Below are positions 1 through 12,954 of a stretch of 64,000 nt of DNA, piece by piece (within the stretch, counting starts at the first letter, position 1; each line of letters begins with the position of its first letter). This DNA is from Dromiciops gliroides (taxonomy: Eukaryota > Chordata > Mammalia > Microbiotheria > Microbiotheriidae): contig NC_057866.1 of the NCBI RefSeq assembly GCF_019393635.1, forward strand, positions 4,056,223 through 4,120,222, given 5' to 3'. Position numbers and translations under genes: made by a program. The notes beneath the pieces are model-generated. The model was not told the DNA's origin, made no database searches, and was given only the letters and a program-made list of their open reading frames with translations.

Positions 1-200
1 GTGCTCTACTCTCATCCCATTATAACAGACCTTTCCTGCTGAACTTCTAAGTTGTCTTTGGCTGGAAACTGATTTCACCCTTTATTTTGGGGGGTTCTGC
101 TGTTCCAGGAATTATAGCACTTTTTGAAAGTATTTGAAGGGGTCTTGGGGAGAGCTCAGGCAAGTCACTGCCTTTCCTCTGCCATCTTGGCAACCTCACC
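1..200 (-). mobile_element. L1 5' UTR fragment
   Basis: The minus strand begins with GCCAAGATGGCAGAGGAAAG, the start of a marsupial L1 promoter with a YY1-type core, and resembles 37,466-37,916. It continues off the left edge. Confidence 0.55.
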
Positions 201-1239
201 CCCCATCCTTGTTAAAAGAACATTTGCTTTCTCTGGATCTGTAGCCATTTTGCCTGGGATGTCTGTTTTCCTAGAAGTAACTGAGCCCTGATGCTGAAGT
301 GGACTGTTTGGTAGGAAAATGGACCTATGTATCCAACTTTCCTTTGTGTAATGACTTAATGTCCAATTTAGAAAACCAAGGTGATATTTGGTTGGGGTTT
401 TTGTTTGTGTTTGGAGGAGTCAGGGGCCGTTGTCTGGAAAACTTTTATTTTAGCCTTGAAAATGTTTGTATTGATATGTTTTGTTTTTAATCTTATCTTC
501 ATTTCTAAATCCTTCTTCCTTCCTCCTTATTCCATAAGTTATAGCTTGAGGTGTCCTCATTAAAGAGGGATAATGCAAGGACACTCTCAGGAGGCTGATT
601 CTTTATGACATATGGCATGTAAAGGGGAAAAAAGAAGGAATTACCCTCCCTTGCTCTCCTCTAGAATAGTTGTGCTCCTGTGACCTAGAACAAACTCCCC
701 TTGAAAATGGTCAATCTATAGTCTCTGTAATATCCCTATCACAAGAAGGTGCCCCCGTGAATGAACATAGGTGGATACCCACCTCTTCCTTTTGTGAGGA
801 ATCAAAAGCATCGTCCTAGCTCATGCATTCAGATTAACAAAGTATTTGTGAAGAGGACTTGGCTAGAGACTGGACCTCAAAAGAATTTTAACAATGAAGA
901 GAGTCTATGATGGCACCATTGACCACCTTGAGAACCCAGAGATGATATTTCTCACCAAGCTACACATCCACATGATTGGAGTGATGGGGGCAATAACATA
1001 CTTAATTTTTCCATGTAATTTTATAACTTGGACGACCCACTTCCATTCAAAATATTATTCATTCCATTTGACATATAGTCGGGCCTATTTTCATAAACTA
1101 TTTCCTGCATCAATTGTGTAGGAAATGGGGCCAAATCATTTAGATCCATCCTGGGCAAGCCTCTGTTGGACTCTGATGACCTGGATGCCTCTGAAAATAG
1201 AATATATAAATGAAATATTACCTTACATTTACTTACTCC
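198..1239. other. No recognised gene
   Basis: AT-rich, unique-looking sequence with short chance frames only. The 75-codon frame at 894-1,121 matches no family I know. Confidence 0.5.
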
Positions 1240-1562
1240 TTCAAGAATTAAACATGACTTGACTATTCTCAACAATACAGTGATCCAAGACAATCCCAAA
1301 GGACTATTGGTGAAACATACCATCCACCTCCAAAGAAAAAACTGATATCGTTTGGACAGTAGCAGGCTATTTTTCTCTTTTAATTGAGTTTTCTTGTACA
1401 AAATGACTAATATGGTCATGTTTGACATAATTGTACATGTATAACCCATATCTTATTATTTGCCACTTCAGAGAGGGCTGAGGAGAGGGAGGAAAAGAGG
1501 GATAAAAATTGGAACCCCAAACTATAAAGAAAAATGTTTATTTAGAAATAAATAAATAAAAA
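1240..1562 (+). mobile_element. L1 3' UTR fragment
   Basis: Carries the marsupial L1 3' end signature ('acaatcccaaaggact', 'catccacctccaaagaa', 'gtacatgtataaccc') and a terminal A-rich run (aaataaataaataaa). Similar to 19,300-19,610. Confidence 0.75.
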
Positions 1563-1868
1563 CTTGACTAGAAGTCTATGATTTTAGAGAACTCATAGCA
1601 AAGAGACCAAATTTCTGTGGGACAATGTAATTCAGAGCAGAAAACAATAGATATTTTTAGAATTGGTGGAATAGCCAGAATCAAGGTGGAGTCATTAATG
1701 GTTAGATGACTGTTCAGTAGCAGGTCTCAAAGGAAATGCCCCAAGGATATGTTCCAGGGTTGTGAATTTTAACTATTTTTTAAAACCAAGAAGTCAAAGT
1801 TATAGACATTCAAAAATGGGAACAGCAGTTAATACAACACATGACAGTGTCCATATTTGACTGGATCT

Positions 1869-2016
1869 CTTTTTTTTGTGTGTGAGGCAATTGGGGTTAA
1901 GTGACTTGCCCAGGGTCACACAGCCAGTAAGTGTTAAGTGTCTGAGGCCAGATTTGAACTCAGGTACTCCTGACTCCAGGGCCAGTGCTCTATCCACTGT
2001 GCCACCTAGCTGCCCC
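1869..2016 (-). mobile_element. CORE-SINE (MAR1/WSINE1 type)
   Basis: Full-length antisense copy: T-run, 'gacttgcccagggtcaca', 'tttgaactcagg', 'ccacctagctgcccc'. The reverse frame inside it is SINE-derived, not a gene. Confidence 0.9.
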
Positions 2017-2149
2017 ATATTTGACTGGATCTTAACAGGATAGAATATTGTCCCCAAATGATGGAATTATCTTGTAACTTGATTGACTCTGGCCTCACTG
2101 TCTAAGAGCATGGCCTAATTACATTTAAAAAAAAATGCAATCCCCCCCC

Positions 2150-2219
2150 CCCCGATTTGGGTTCAGGGCTTCCTGGGTCCAGGGCTGGTGTTTTGTCCAC
2201 TGTGCCACCTAGCTAACCC
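2150..2219 (-). mobile_element. CORE-SINE fragment
   Basis: Keeps only the tRNA-like head ('ccactgtgccacctagct') next to a run of C. Confidence 0.7.
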
Positions 2220-2224
2220 ATGGT

Positions 2225-2570
2225 GACATCTTTAAAATAGGGTTGAGGGGTAGGAGGAATGCATTGGGGGAGGGGGAAGGGAAGAGGTGGACTGTGGAGA
2301 GGAAGTTCACATGAAGGAAACAAGAAAAAGGCTTATGGAAGGGAGGGGAAGAGGGGGAAGGAGTGGGGGAGTGAGTAAACCTTACTATCATCAGAATTGG
2401 CTCAAAGACCGAATAACATACATCCTCAAGTGGGTATAGTAATATATTTTTGCCCTGAAGGAAAGCAGGAGAGCAAGGAAATAAGGTGGGGGGAGAAGAG
2501 GGAAAGGAGGGAAGGGCAAAAAAAAAATGCAAACCTCCTTTGGTTCATCTATTCTGTCTCCAATAAAGTT
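2225..2570. repeat. Purine-rich interspersed repeat, unclassified
   Basis: A long G/A-rich stretch (aggggagg-type) around 'tcatcagaattggctcaaag'. It looks like part of a dispersed marsupial repeat, but I cannot assign the family. Confidence 0.35.
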
Positions 2571-2604
2571 CATTGTGTTTCACATCAGGTGTCTGTGTTT
2601 GCTT

Positions 2605-2749
2605 CTTTTTTTCTTTTTTTTTGGGGGGGGGGCAATGAAAGTTAAGTGACTTGCCCAGGGTCACATAGCTAGTAAGTGTCAAGGTATGAGACTCAGGTCT
2701 TTCTGAATCCTGGGCCAGTGCTTTATCCACTGTGCCACCTAGCTGCCCC
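2605..2749 (-). mobile_element. CORE-SINE
   Basis: Antisense, diverged copy with an internal deletion after 'agtaagtgtcaag'. Confidence 0.85.
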
Positions 2750-3269
2750 TGGCCTCTTACATTTTACCCCAAACTTCTGAAGGTCTCCCATTTCTCTGAG
2801 GGGAAATTGCAGGGTGTCTGCTGTCTGTCACATTCTTAAGCCCCAATAAAATTGATTCCCTTACATATTAGGATCCCAGTGACTAGATTCCAAGTTCCAT
2901 TTAACTATTTATCATTGCATTAGCTTTTTCAAAGGTGTATTGATTTCAAAGATATGGAAATAAAGAAACATAAAATCAGTCCATGCTCAGTTATCAAACA
3001 GGTCCTTAGTTCCAGGCACTGTACTAATCACTAGGGATAAAAAACAAAGGCAAAAGGCACAGTCTAACGGGTGACACAAGATATAACTATGTCCAAACAG
3101 AAAAATCAGAAGGCTCATGGGAAATGTTCATCATTAGAAATGCCTGATGGGATGTGTGAGTAAATCTGGGAACTGAGAACATTAATTTGAGTGTCCCGAA
3201 GGAAAGAGGAAGGCCACAAAGCATTAGAAGAAGAGGAGAATAATCACATTCAGGAGGAGATGCTGATGG
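2750..3269. other. No recognised gene
   Basis: Mixed sequence; 'tccaggcactgtactaatcac' hints at a MIR-like SINE relic around 3,005-3,080. Nothing else recognised. Confidence 0.4.
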
Positions 3270-3880
3270 GATATTTTTCTTTTTTAACTAAAATTTATTT
3301 TTTAATAAAAAAATTAAAATATCTCCCCTTGTACTAGTTTTATCACTAAAAAATAAAGAAAAGGAGAAACACCCCCCCCCGTAAATTATGTATAATCATG
3401 TAAACAAATTTCCACTTTAGCCAAGTCAAAAAGCTCTATGCCTCATCATGCCCCCTGAATTCATCTCCTCTCTATTGGGAAGTGAAACTAGACTTAGTCA
3501 CTGGGTTGTTCAGAGTTCTTAAGAGTTTCAAAGTTTTTTTTTTTTTTTTTTTACAATATCGATGACATAGTATAATTCTTTTCCTAGGTCTACTTACTTC
3601 CTTCTGCATCAGTTCATTCACCATTCATTTCCTCATTTCTAATAGCACAATTCCATTCCCTTCCACAATTAGTTCAACCTTTCCCCAGTCACCCAGGACC
3701 CACCTAGTTTCCACTTCTTTGCTTCTATTAAACTGATATTTTTGTCCAAATGTGTTGGGTTTTTTTTGCTCCTTCTTTGATCTTTTTTTTGGAATAGTCC
3801 TTGTAGTAGCATTGCTTTCCAGAATGGCTGGACCCACCGAGAGCTCCACCAAGAGTGGAGGGAGCACCTTTCAATAATCT
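3270..3880 (-). mobile_element. L1 3' end, antisense
   Basis: The minus strand carries diverged L1 3' UTR and ORF2 tail; compare 40,617-41,150. It contains T- and C-runs and ends just before the left edge of unit A. Confidence 0.6.
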
Positions 3881-5599
3881 TCAGGATCTATCTGGATAAT
3901 GATACTGCAGAGGAAATCACAGGGTTTTCTCAACCCTCTGGATAAAACATACTCTGGGTCCAGGTCCTCTTAGGGTCTCTAGACCAGAGACCAGAGCAGC
4001 ACCTCCAGGTTAATTCTCCCATATAAGTCCATCAAATGCAATGTGGACATTGGATAGAGTTACTTCTGGTCAACCTTAGGGATTGTAGTTAATGACAGTG
4101 ATCTGAATTCTCCAAACAGTATCCAAAGATACTACTACTGATTCCATCCCCTTTCCATAATCTCTTTGAAATGTCTTATGACTCCTGAAAGTTCAGAAAT
4201 GATGAAGGGAACGGTTTCAGAGACCCTTGGGAAGACTTGTATAAACTGATGCAAAGTGAGCAGAGCAAAAAGAAAGAAAAATACACAACAGCAAAAAACC
4301 ACCACAACAAACAATAAACAAAGCCCTTAAAGACAAACAACTTTTAAAGACTTAAGAATTTTAATAAATTCAAGGAATAGGCACAACTCCGGAGGACCAG
4401 TGGTGATGTAGAGTACATACAATCTGACAGAGAAGAGATGGACTCAAAGACACATTTTTTGGACATTGTTGAAGAGGAAATTTGCTGGAGTAAATATATT
4501 TGTTACAAGAGTTGTTTCTCTTTTGTTTCCTTGTTCCCTGTGGCATCCAGTGGAGACATAAAGGAGAAAGAAAAAATCCTGTTAATTGAGTTTTTTAATC
4601 TAAGAGGAAGACTACTGAGTGTGCCCTTGCAATCCTCCTCTGTAATGGAGTCTCCTTAAGCTATTACTTATAGTGTAGGGGAGTGGACGTATATCCAGGC
4701 GAGGAAAAGGATGTAACACAATAAAAATAATCATAAATTAAAATAATTCAATAAAATTTCATGAACAATGCCCTCACAACATAAAAAAGAACTTGTCTGA
4801 TTTTCTGAAATGGATCTTGGGTCATTATAAAAAGAGGAAGAAAATTCAGTTTTGCTTCTGGGCATCCATTTTGGTCCTCCTTGTATCTCCTCCAAAGAAA
4901 CAGGGCCTGTCCAGTTAGAAGCATGGGAGCCTCAGAGAGCTGTGACTTCATGTCACTTTCAAAGCTTCAGATTTGAACAGAGTAGTCTCAGTGTTCCATC
5001 CTTGTTAAGAATGTCCTCTCTCTCCTCTAGATATGAAGACTGGGAAGGTCCTAGAATCTATTCCTCTTTCCCTGATTTAGGCAATATAAGATCACTGATG
5101 AAACTATATTAGCTTTACCACTGATGGACCCCCTTCCTTGTCCATTTCTGATGGGGCTGTGAGTATGAACACACACATACTACCACCACCAGCAGCACAC
5201 TGTGTACAGGGATGACTAATGGGGATCTCTATTATCCGATAGAGCCCCCTGTGACGAGGATAGAAGGAATCAGATAGGGGTAAAAGACCAAAAAGAAATA
5301 TCTGTTTGAGACAATGAGGTTTAAGACACTATGGCCTCCTCAGAGATATGAGAAACACACATTTCCTGCTGTCATCTAGGCACTCAGTAGGGTCTTGCCT
5401 CATCTGACCCAGGCTTCTCTTCCAAAGAAAGCAGGGGCTCTGGGAGCAAGCCTGGGGTTGTGTAAAATGTAGCTTAGGAACATAAAATATTAGTTCCTAT
5501 GGCCATGTGGGGTAGAAGTGGACAAATCACAAGGCATCCAAATAGGCGGGACATGAACAGAGTCATGAAGAGATGCTGAGATAATTCCCCTGACGGCCC

Positions 5600-5760
5600 A
5601 CTTTTCAATAATGCTGGGCTCTGATTGGATAGTTCTACTAAACTGGAAACCTTAAGAACTTTTAAAAACCCTTGATGCCATTTACTCCAGCCTGAATTTC
5701 CAACCAGAGGCTCTTTCAGACTGCCTCAGACCCAGAAGACAGAGCACCATAGTCAGGTCA
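5600..5760 (+). promoter_or_regulatory. Putative promoter and noncoding exon 1, unit A
   Basis: Seen: an inverted CCAAT box (ATTGG, 5,624-5,628), a TATA-like TTTAAAA (5,661-5,667), then about 90 bp of conserved sequence ending in CAG|GTCAGT, a plausible splice donor with GT at 5,757. The same layout recurs in units B and C. Known: many MRGPR genes have a short noncoding first exon far upstream of a single coding exon. The pairing with the coding exon at 15.7 kb is inference. Confidence 0.45.
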
Positions 5761-6307
5761 GTCCTCCCTCTTCACCACCACCCCCCACCAGGCCCCTCAG
5801 AATATACCTTCTCTTCATGGCACTCCTGTTCCCTCTTCTCTGGAAGAAATGGCATAGAGGGGAAGAGCAGGATTGTGGTGAGTGATAGACATCTGGGCTC
5901 TCAGGATCTGTGGGGACAATTCTAGGGGCATCAGAGAGAGAAGAATAAGTCCTTTTTCCCCTTCCCTATTTCCTTATCCCTTCACATTGGTTTCTTTGTG
6001 TTTTCTAGTTCAGCTGTCCTTTCCTTCTCTCTAACTGTATCTATATAGGAGGAGACAAATTGGCTTTGAAGGGAGATGGGTGAGTTTCTCTTAACTCTAC
6101 TGAAAAGGTGAATAATCTGAACTGAGGGGGTTATTTCATAGATATCAGGGCAGATTTCATGATGTGTATACAAAATACGTATCTGCTTCCTTTCTCCTTT
6201 ACTCATTATCAAGGAATCAGGCTTTTTCTAATAATAATCTTGCTTCCATTTTCTAAAATAGAGACAAATGATTTTCTTCTTTACTGTTTATTGAGATTGT
6301 ATTACTT

Positions 6308-6627
6308 TTTAAAATTTTTTTCACTTTTAAGTCATCTTTATTTATTTATGTAGTGTTCAGTATTTTATCATTTTCCAGTTACATATAAGGATAGTTTTCT
6401 ACATTTGTTTTCATAGGATTTTCAGTTCCAAATTTTTCTCCCACCCTCCCTTCCCTCCCTCCTCCCCAGGACAGAAAGCAATCTAATATAGGTTATATAT
6501 GTGCAATCACATTAAACATATTTCTGCGTTAGTCATATTGTGACAGAAGCATCAGAGCACAAGGGAAATACCTCAAAAAAGAATTTTTAAAAATAGCCCA
6601 AAAGTAGAAACAGTATGGTTCAATCTG
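6308..6627 (-). mobile_element. L1 3' end, private to unit A
   Basis: Antisense 3' UTR ('cccaccctcccttccctcc'), bracketed by GAGATTGTATTACTT (6,293-6,307) and GAGATTACATTACTT (6,628-6,642). Units B and C have the uninterrupted target (near 27,021 and 45,859), so it inserted after duplication. Confidence 0.85.
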
Positions 6628-7396
6628 AGATTACATTACTTCTACGGTAGCTTGTCTTCTATGGATTTGCAGTCTTTCAACATTTCTTTTTTCTTGTACA
6701 ATTATTTGAATATTTTCTTCACCTATTGTCTTCCTCCTTGCATTTTAATAGGGCAAGATTGAGCCTGATTTTTTTCTTTCCATTTATATTTTCCTGATTT
6801 TCAATGTTGACAAATTTGGTGGTTGTATAATTGTGCTTAGTGAACATCTAGAAATAGAAGCAATGATCCCAAGAGTCATTGTGACTCCTTCAAAGACAAA
6901 TCATTCCACACTCATTCATTATGGACAGTTACTAGACTGGCATATAATCTCAGAAAGCTCAGGAACCCAGGATTCCATCTCTCCCAATCTGCATGAACAA
7001 GAGTCCTGTCCATAGTCAGACATGGCATGAAAGTGATGCAGACTGACCAAATATCTCCAACAATGGAGACTGCCTGAAGGAATCCAGGTCACTATGGGAT
7101 GGTTCTAATTTTGAAGAGGTTCTACTCTTCTCCCCACATCTCTCTCTTGGTAGGCTGCTTCCATTGCTCCTCATCATACCTCTGGGCCCAAGCAGCACAA
7201 ATTGAATCCCCTTGCTACCTAAAAGCCCTTGATATACTAGAAGACAAACATCACACCCTTCCTAAGTCTTCATTTCTACAAAGATAGGGTGGAGTTGATA
7301 TAAATCATTTCTCTGTATTGAGGAAACCATTTTTCTAGACATTTATCTTTGATCTTGCCAATGGAAAAGAAATATGTGTGAGAGAGATGACATGAT

Positions 7397-7668
7397 GGTG
7401 AGGCATCCAGGTGGTTCAGTGAATGGAGCACTGGGCCTGAAATAAGGGAAGAGCTAAGTTCAAATTCAGACTCAGACACTTAGTAACTTTGTGATCTGGC
7501 AAAGTCACTTAGCCTCTCTTATCCTCAGTTTCTTCCTCTGTAAAATGGGAATGATAATAGCATCTACAACCCAGGGTTGTTGTAAAGATCAGTTCAGTTG
7601 ATAATTGTAAAGCTTTTAGCATAGTGCCTGGCATGTAGTAAAATGTTATAGAAATGTTAGCTATTAGC
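7397..7668 (+). mobile_element. MIR-like CORE-SINE with tail, unit A
   Basis: Head 'gagcactgggcctgaaata', core 'cagactcagacacttagtaa', tail 'ctctgtaaaatgggaatgat...tagcatagtgcctggcat'. Also present at the same place in B, C and (tail only) D, so it predates all duplications. Confidence 0.8.
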
Positions 7669-8009
7669 TGTGCTCATTATGTATGAAAGTGGTTGAAAGA
7701 CTAGAGATTACAAAGAGTAATCTCTTTAAGTTCCTTTTCACATGAAGAATTTAAATAATGAAAGGAAAAAAAGGTATTTTTCTCTTTAAGAATATATTTA
7801 TATTAATTCTAAAAACATATAAGCACTTATAACATTGCTTAGCACATACTGAACACTTAAATGTTGATTGATTGATCAAGACATTTTAAAGATTAACATA
7901 GGTATACTTCAAAAAGAAGGAAAGGAGCTAACTTGTAATTTTTTAAAAAAAGACTCCAAATATGAGTGTGATGACACCCATCTTTAAAGACACAATGTGA
8001 GCCATTTGT

Positions 8010-8097
8010 GATATAGGTGTATATATAATATATACATATATAATATACACACATACATATGTACATATGTACATGCACATATGCACACACACATATT
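8010..8097. repeat. AT/AC-rich microsatellite, unit A
   Basis: Mixed (TA)n and (CACA)n tracts just before the 'attacctgg' block. Counterpart at about 28,395-28,458. Confidence 0.8.
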
Positions 8098-8639
8098 ACC
8101 TGGAGAACAACTGAAGCTTCACTTTTGAGGGAATATTATATTGGCTTTGCTATAAAGAGGTGAAGATATTATTTTAAATATCACACACTAGAGAATTATG
8201 ATTGTAAACTAACATAATTCCAAGGACATCAGGGTTACTGGAGCACATTGGAGCCTGCAGACCTGCAAAGGATTAAGGTACCTCAGGTTATCTGCATAAG
8301 TGCATTTCATGGTTAGAGAGGATAAAACTGAAAGCTATGAGAAACATGCCATGATTTTGTGACACAAGATTCCCAGAGGACTATTGATGAGCTAGAGTAG
8401 ATTTGGGGAGTTGAGAGAGTTGGTTCACAAACAGTTAGCAGGCTGTCATTGAAAGTCATTAAAGAATGAGAACTTGGGAGATGAAAACCTGTAGAAGAAT
8501 TGGGGGTTGGGCACTGGAAATCTGGGCCTTAGGCATTGAGAGCTGGGAGAAGGCTTCAACCCAGTGATTTCTGATTGATGGGAAGGGACATTGATGTTAT
8601 TGAGTAAGAGATTCAGAAACAGCTGTTGCAGGTCACTCG

Positions 8640-8805
8640 CCTTGTTGTTTGCCCTTTGTTACTGAAGAGGACCAGGACATAGGGTGATATCATGACTTGC
8701 AGTGAATTGGATTTAAGTGAGGGAGGGCTCTGCTTCAGAGCCATCTGGGTCCAGTGGTAAGATACAGATCAGGATGAGTGGAGATGGCCCCTAGGTCAGG
8801 TGCCT
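8640..8805 (-). mobile_element. SINE tail, antisense
   Basis: Matches the 3' part of the composite SINE at 58,757-59,072 ('ttactgaagaggaccaggac', 'gaattggatttaagtgaggg'). A private insertion or relic in unit A. Confidence 0.6.
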
Positions 8806-8994
8806 AGAAGTAACATAAGGGAAGTTGTTTCCTAAAAATCTGCTGCTCTCGGCTGCCACCTCTGTCTTGAGGAGGAAAATCAGAAAGGGCTTTGGAGCTG
8901 ATTTATATTTGCCTGGCTTAGAGGTCACCTGGACTGCACTGCTGTGAGCTCCATCCTGATTGGACACCACAGCTTACATTTTAATGGGGGAGAC

Positions 8995-9330
8995 ACATAT
9001 GAGTGATCACCAGAAAGGGAAGTTTGAACATGAAAGTCACCGGGATGGCAGGTTCTTCTGTAGAAACCTAGAACTCTGCAGGGCTTTCCTTTCCCCTGCC
9101 CTGGCAACCTCCAGGGTGCCACCTCTTCTATGCCCCTTCCAGTTGCATCCAGATACCTTAAGCATTAGGGCCACTAACCTGAAGAGACACAGCTGTGGAC
9201 AATGATGATGCACAGCTCCAAATCCCCGGCAATAGAACAGAACCATGTGGTTGTGCTGGAACTCTCAGGGTTCTAGGGTTGCACCTTTTGAGATGAAATA
9301 TAAGTCCTTTAATCACTTCTGCAGCTCTTG
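8995..9330 (+). other. Conserved intronic block, unit A
   Basis: Aligns with 29,130-29,405 in unit B ('gctgtggacaatgatgatg' against 'atctgtggacaatgataac'; 'caatagaacagaaccat' in both). The open frames here are not kept in B, so it is not coding. Confidence 0.5.
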
Positions 9331-9824
9331 AGCTCCCATTTAACTTGACGTGCCTCTCTGCAACCTTCCACTCAATATATAATGCACTAATACAAAGTGT
9401 GATAGTTTTCTGACAAGCTAATCATTTTTAGGTCTTCATATCATCCTTTAAATATAAGCACTAAGAAAAAAGACAAAAAAGGAATCATAGCACTAATATA
9501 TTAAAGCAAATGTGTAAATACTCTAGTAGCCTACAATTTACATATAACCCTGGGTCACTGTCACAAATGGACTCACTACCTATGGTAAAGAGAAGACAGA
9601 TATTTCTAAGAGTCTGGATGGGAAACACAAGAGACAAGAAAATCCTTTCTTTAAGGTACCTTTAAACTAAAGAAGCAAATTTGTCAATGACTAGCACGCA
9701 TCCACTCCATCAAACCAATTCCATCCCAATGATTCTGAACCCCACATTGCCATTACTCAAATGTGATCTTCCATATCCCTTTATTTCCATTTCCTTCCAA
9801 ACCCATCCCCACACACATGAGTTT

Positions 9825-9950
9825 ATATATGTATATATACATATATCTACACTATGTATTTTTCATTTTTCTTTATATATACACATATATATATCTCTGT
9901 GTACACACAAGTGTGTGCATGTATACATGTGTGTATACACACATATAGGT
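9825..9950. repeat. TA/TG-rich microsatellite
   Basis: Degenerate (TATA)n and (TGTG)n. Produces spurious Tyr/Ile-rich frames. Confidence 0.8.
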
Positions 9951-10134
9951 TTAACTTCTTTCTTGATATTCCCTCTTCAACAAATTGTTTTTTAAGATTT
10001 TGAACTGAATGTCCCATAGGTATCTCAAAATCAGCATGTCTAATAGAGAACTAATGCTCTTGTCCTCACATAAACCCTATTATCTTCTGAACTTCCCTAT
10101 TCTTGTTGAGTTTTCATCTTCAACTTCTCTCTTT

Positions 10135-10283
10135 TTTCTTTTTTTGGGTGGGGCAATGAGGGTTAAGTGACTTGCCCAGGGTCACACAGCTAGTAAGTGT
10201 CAAGTGTCTGAGGCCGGATTTGAACTCAGGTCCTCTTGAATCCAGGGCTGGTGCTTTATCCACTGTGCCACCTAGCTGCCCCC
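10135..10283 (-). mobile_element. CORE-SINE
   Basis: Full-length antisense copy with target repeat TCAACTTCTCT at 10,120-10,130 and 10,284-10,294. Confidence 0.95.
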
Positions 10284-10294
10284 TCAACTTCTCT

Positions 10295-12454
10295 TTTGAC
10301 CATATATCACATATCTATTCATTTGTCATATATTGTTTCTATGTGCCCATTATCTTATCTCTATTTGTTCTTCCATCAAGTCTCAGCTGGTCTTATTTTC
10401 TGCAAGAATCCTTTCCCAGTTCCCCTTTGTCATTCTGCCTTTCTGTTTCCCTTCCCATCTTCCCACTGTGGCTACTCCTAATTTATCCTGCCTATAGAAT
10501 TTTTGTTCTTATGTGATTGGACTTGGGCTGCTCCATTGTATTGTGATCTCCTTGAGAGCAGGAATTCTGTGCATGTGTGTGTGTTTCTTTGTATCTGTAT
10601 AGCTTACCACATGCACACAGAGTAGTGCTGGCACAATAGTGGCTTACTAATGGCTAATTGATTAGCTAACTAATACAGAATGCAGATGAGTGAAGAACTA
10701 ACTTCTCTTATCTCTAGAGCCCAGGAATCCCCAGGCTGATAAGGTTTACAAAATTGATTTAAAAAGCTGAACAACTGCTAGCCACGTTAAGTGGAGACCA
10801 ACATCAAGCTCTCCTTTGTAGTTCAATATAATTTGAATGAGTTTACAAATGTTATGTTTGAGGAGAAAAGAGAAGAGGGTTGGTCTAATAAACGATAGTG
10901 AGCACTGGAAGTTAAGTACTGAGCAGAAAGACACTTTCACGTGGTTCAGATGTTTTTGAAGACTAAGAACATCAAGGCGTTGGGTCCCAAGGTGGAAAGT
11001 ACCTAAAACAAAAGACATTCTCTCCCCCATCTGCTTCCCAGACAGATTCCTGTAAATATCTGCCTTAATTTTCCCATGGTACGAGTGACCCAGTTAAACT
11101 TGTTAGGTTGAGGGTAGGTAAGAAAAGACAAGAGAAAAGGGAGAATAGCTACATATCAACACATATATCCCAAGGTATGTAACCCTTGAAGAGGATGGGC
11201 ATTGATACTCTGAACACAAGTTTCACTTATATTTTTACAAAGTATTGTTTACTATTGGCTTTTATGATGGACAGCAGCATCATTTATTACACTGATAGAA
11301 GATTTGAAAACTGATTGAATTGCCTGGAAAAAATGATCATTAATCCTTTGATCAACGTGATGGAAAGAATCAAATGTAGGGCACCAGGAACAACTACTTT
11401 GCATAGGTTCTTTATGATTTATATCAAATACTTAAAGAAAACAGAGCACATTAAGAAACTCAAGTGACACAAATACAACAACCTAAATGAGAACAAACTA
11501 GAAAGGCTACAAATTGGGGGGAGGAAGGAGGATCCCTGGGCCCCTAAACACTAAACCCTCAGAGAAAGTGACTCAACTCCTTCTCCTGTCCTTTACATTG
11601 CACAGGGAGGTATTTCATGCTACTGTCTGCTCTGCTCTACTCTACACCAGGTTCCAAGAGGGTTTCCACAAGTGGTCCCCAGCCTTGGTTTAGGAGAAAG
11701 AACAGGTAGGTAGAAGAATGTGATGAAGCAGTGATTATGGAGATCTTAAAGGTCCTCATTTTCTGTCCAGGAAGGAACTGAATCCTGTATTTAATCCTTA
11801 AGAGTGTTCAAAGAGGCTGAATAAACTCACAGCCACTTGGAGCCCTCTGGGCCATTCCTGCCATTCTGTTTGTCTGAGACAGGCTAGAATATCAAAGAGA
11901 GGCTGGGGAGAGGTAGGAGAGGAAAAAAATGTTATTCTTTGGGGGAAATCATTTTCTTTGGGGCTCATACCACCCTGGAAGACATAAAAGGCAGAATTTT
12001 TCCAGAGAGTTTCCACTTAAAGTACACATTGGGCAACCCCTGAGTCTACTCTGGACCATTGAGACAAAGTTATAACAGTACTATAGGATTTCAGATGTTG
12101 AAATGACTTTAATGACTGTTCCAATCCATGTCTGAAAAAGAATTCCCTCTTTAAGGTATCTGATAATTAATCATCTGATCATAGCCTAAGAAACCCTAAT
12201 TCACCATGTGAAATCCTTAGAGACAGTTATTGCATCTTCCCTGAGTCTCCTCCCCATTTTCTTCAGTGGATATGCATCTGCCATTGACATAGGGCCCATT
12301 ATATGTTAGTTATCTTCTGCTGAATATTTTACTTTCTTACCATCCTCCCTGAAATATGGTATATAGAAAGGACTACAGCCTCTCATGGTGACCTGAGCAG
12401 AGGTGAGTGAAGGGGGATCATCACCTCCTTGTTCTTGCGACCTCTCCCTCTATT
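10295..12454. other. Intronic unit A sequence, no gene seen
   Basis: Unique-looking sequence between putative exon 1 and the coding exon. 11,165-11,715 occurs inverted in unit C. 11,695-12,340 is direct in C (about 48,430-49,160 and 53,050-53,130). The part from 10,890 on is deleted in B. Confidence 0.6.
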
Positions 12455-12599
12455 TTTATTTTGGTTGGGGCAATGAGGGTTAAGTGACTTGCCTAGAGTC
12501 ACACAGCTAATAAGTGTCAAGTGTCTGAGGCCAGATTTGAACTCAGGTCCTCCTGAATCCAGGGCTGGTACTTTATTCACTGTGCCACCTAACTGCCCC
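12455..12599 (-). mobile_element. CORE-SINE
   Basis: Antisense full-length copy, target repeat CTCCCTCTATT on both sides. Confidence 0.95.
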
Positions 12600-12784
12600 C
12601 CTCCCTCTATTAATGTAGCCCAAGATCTCATTATGTTTCCTATTTGTCACAACCTCCTTACTTTTCTTTTTTTTTTCAATCAGCAAAAATCTTCCCTTTC
12701 TCCCTCTACCACAACCCTTCAATTGAGAAAAAAGAAAATCAAAGTCCCTCTCACAATCAGGTGGCATTGAGCTAAACTTATTTC

Positions 12785-12950
12785 TACATTTAATATTCAG
12801 ACAGATAAATGGATAGATAGAGATATACATATACCTATATAAATAAATATACATATATTATACAACATATGTTTGTATCTAAATACAAACACATATACAT
12901 ATATAATTCTCTATGCATGTATATATACATATGCACTGTGCCCTTCAACT
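12785..12950. repeat. TA/ACAT-rich microsatellite, unit A
   Basis: Degenerate (ATAC)n/(GATA)n. The same position in units B (29,690-29,815) and C (53,575-53,835). Confidence 0.8.
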
Positions 12951-12954
12951 CTCT

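Noticed and set aside
1021-1449. 142-residue minus-strand frame
   Set aside because: Mostly the reverse strand of an L1 3' UTR; the same reverse frame pattern recurs at 19,253 and 55,531.
1869-2016. tRNA gene in the tRNA-like SINE heads
   Set aside because: The heads keep A/B-box-like sequence but are SINE parts without a full tRNA fold context; they are dispersed in many copies.
10172-10516. Recurrent frames with VTQLVSVKCLRPDLNSGPPE or DSGGPEFKSGLRHLTL
   Set aside because: These are the two strands of the common CORE-SINE; they recur in many places in the window wherever a copy lies.
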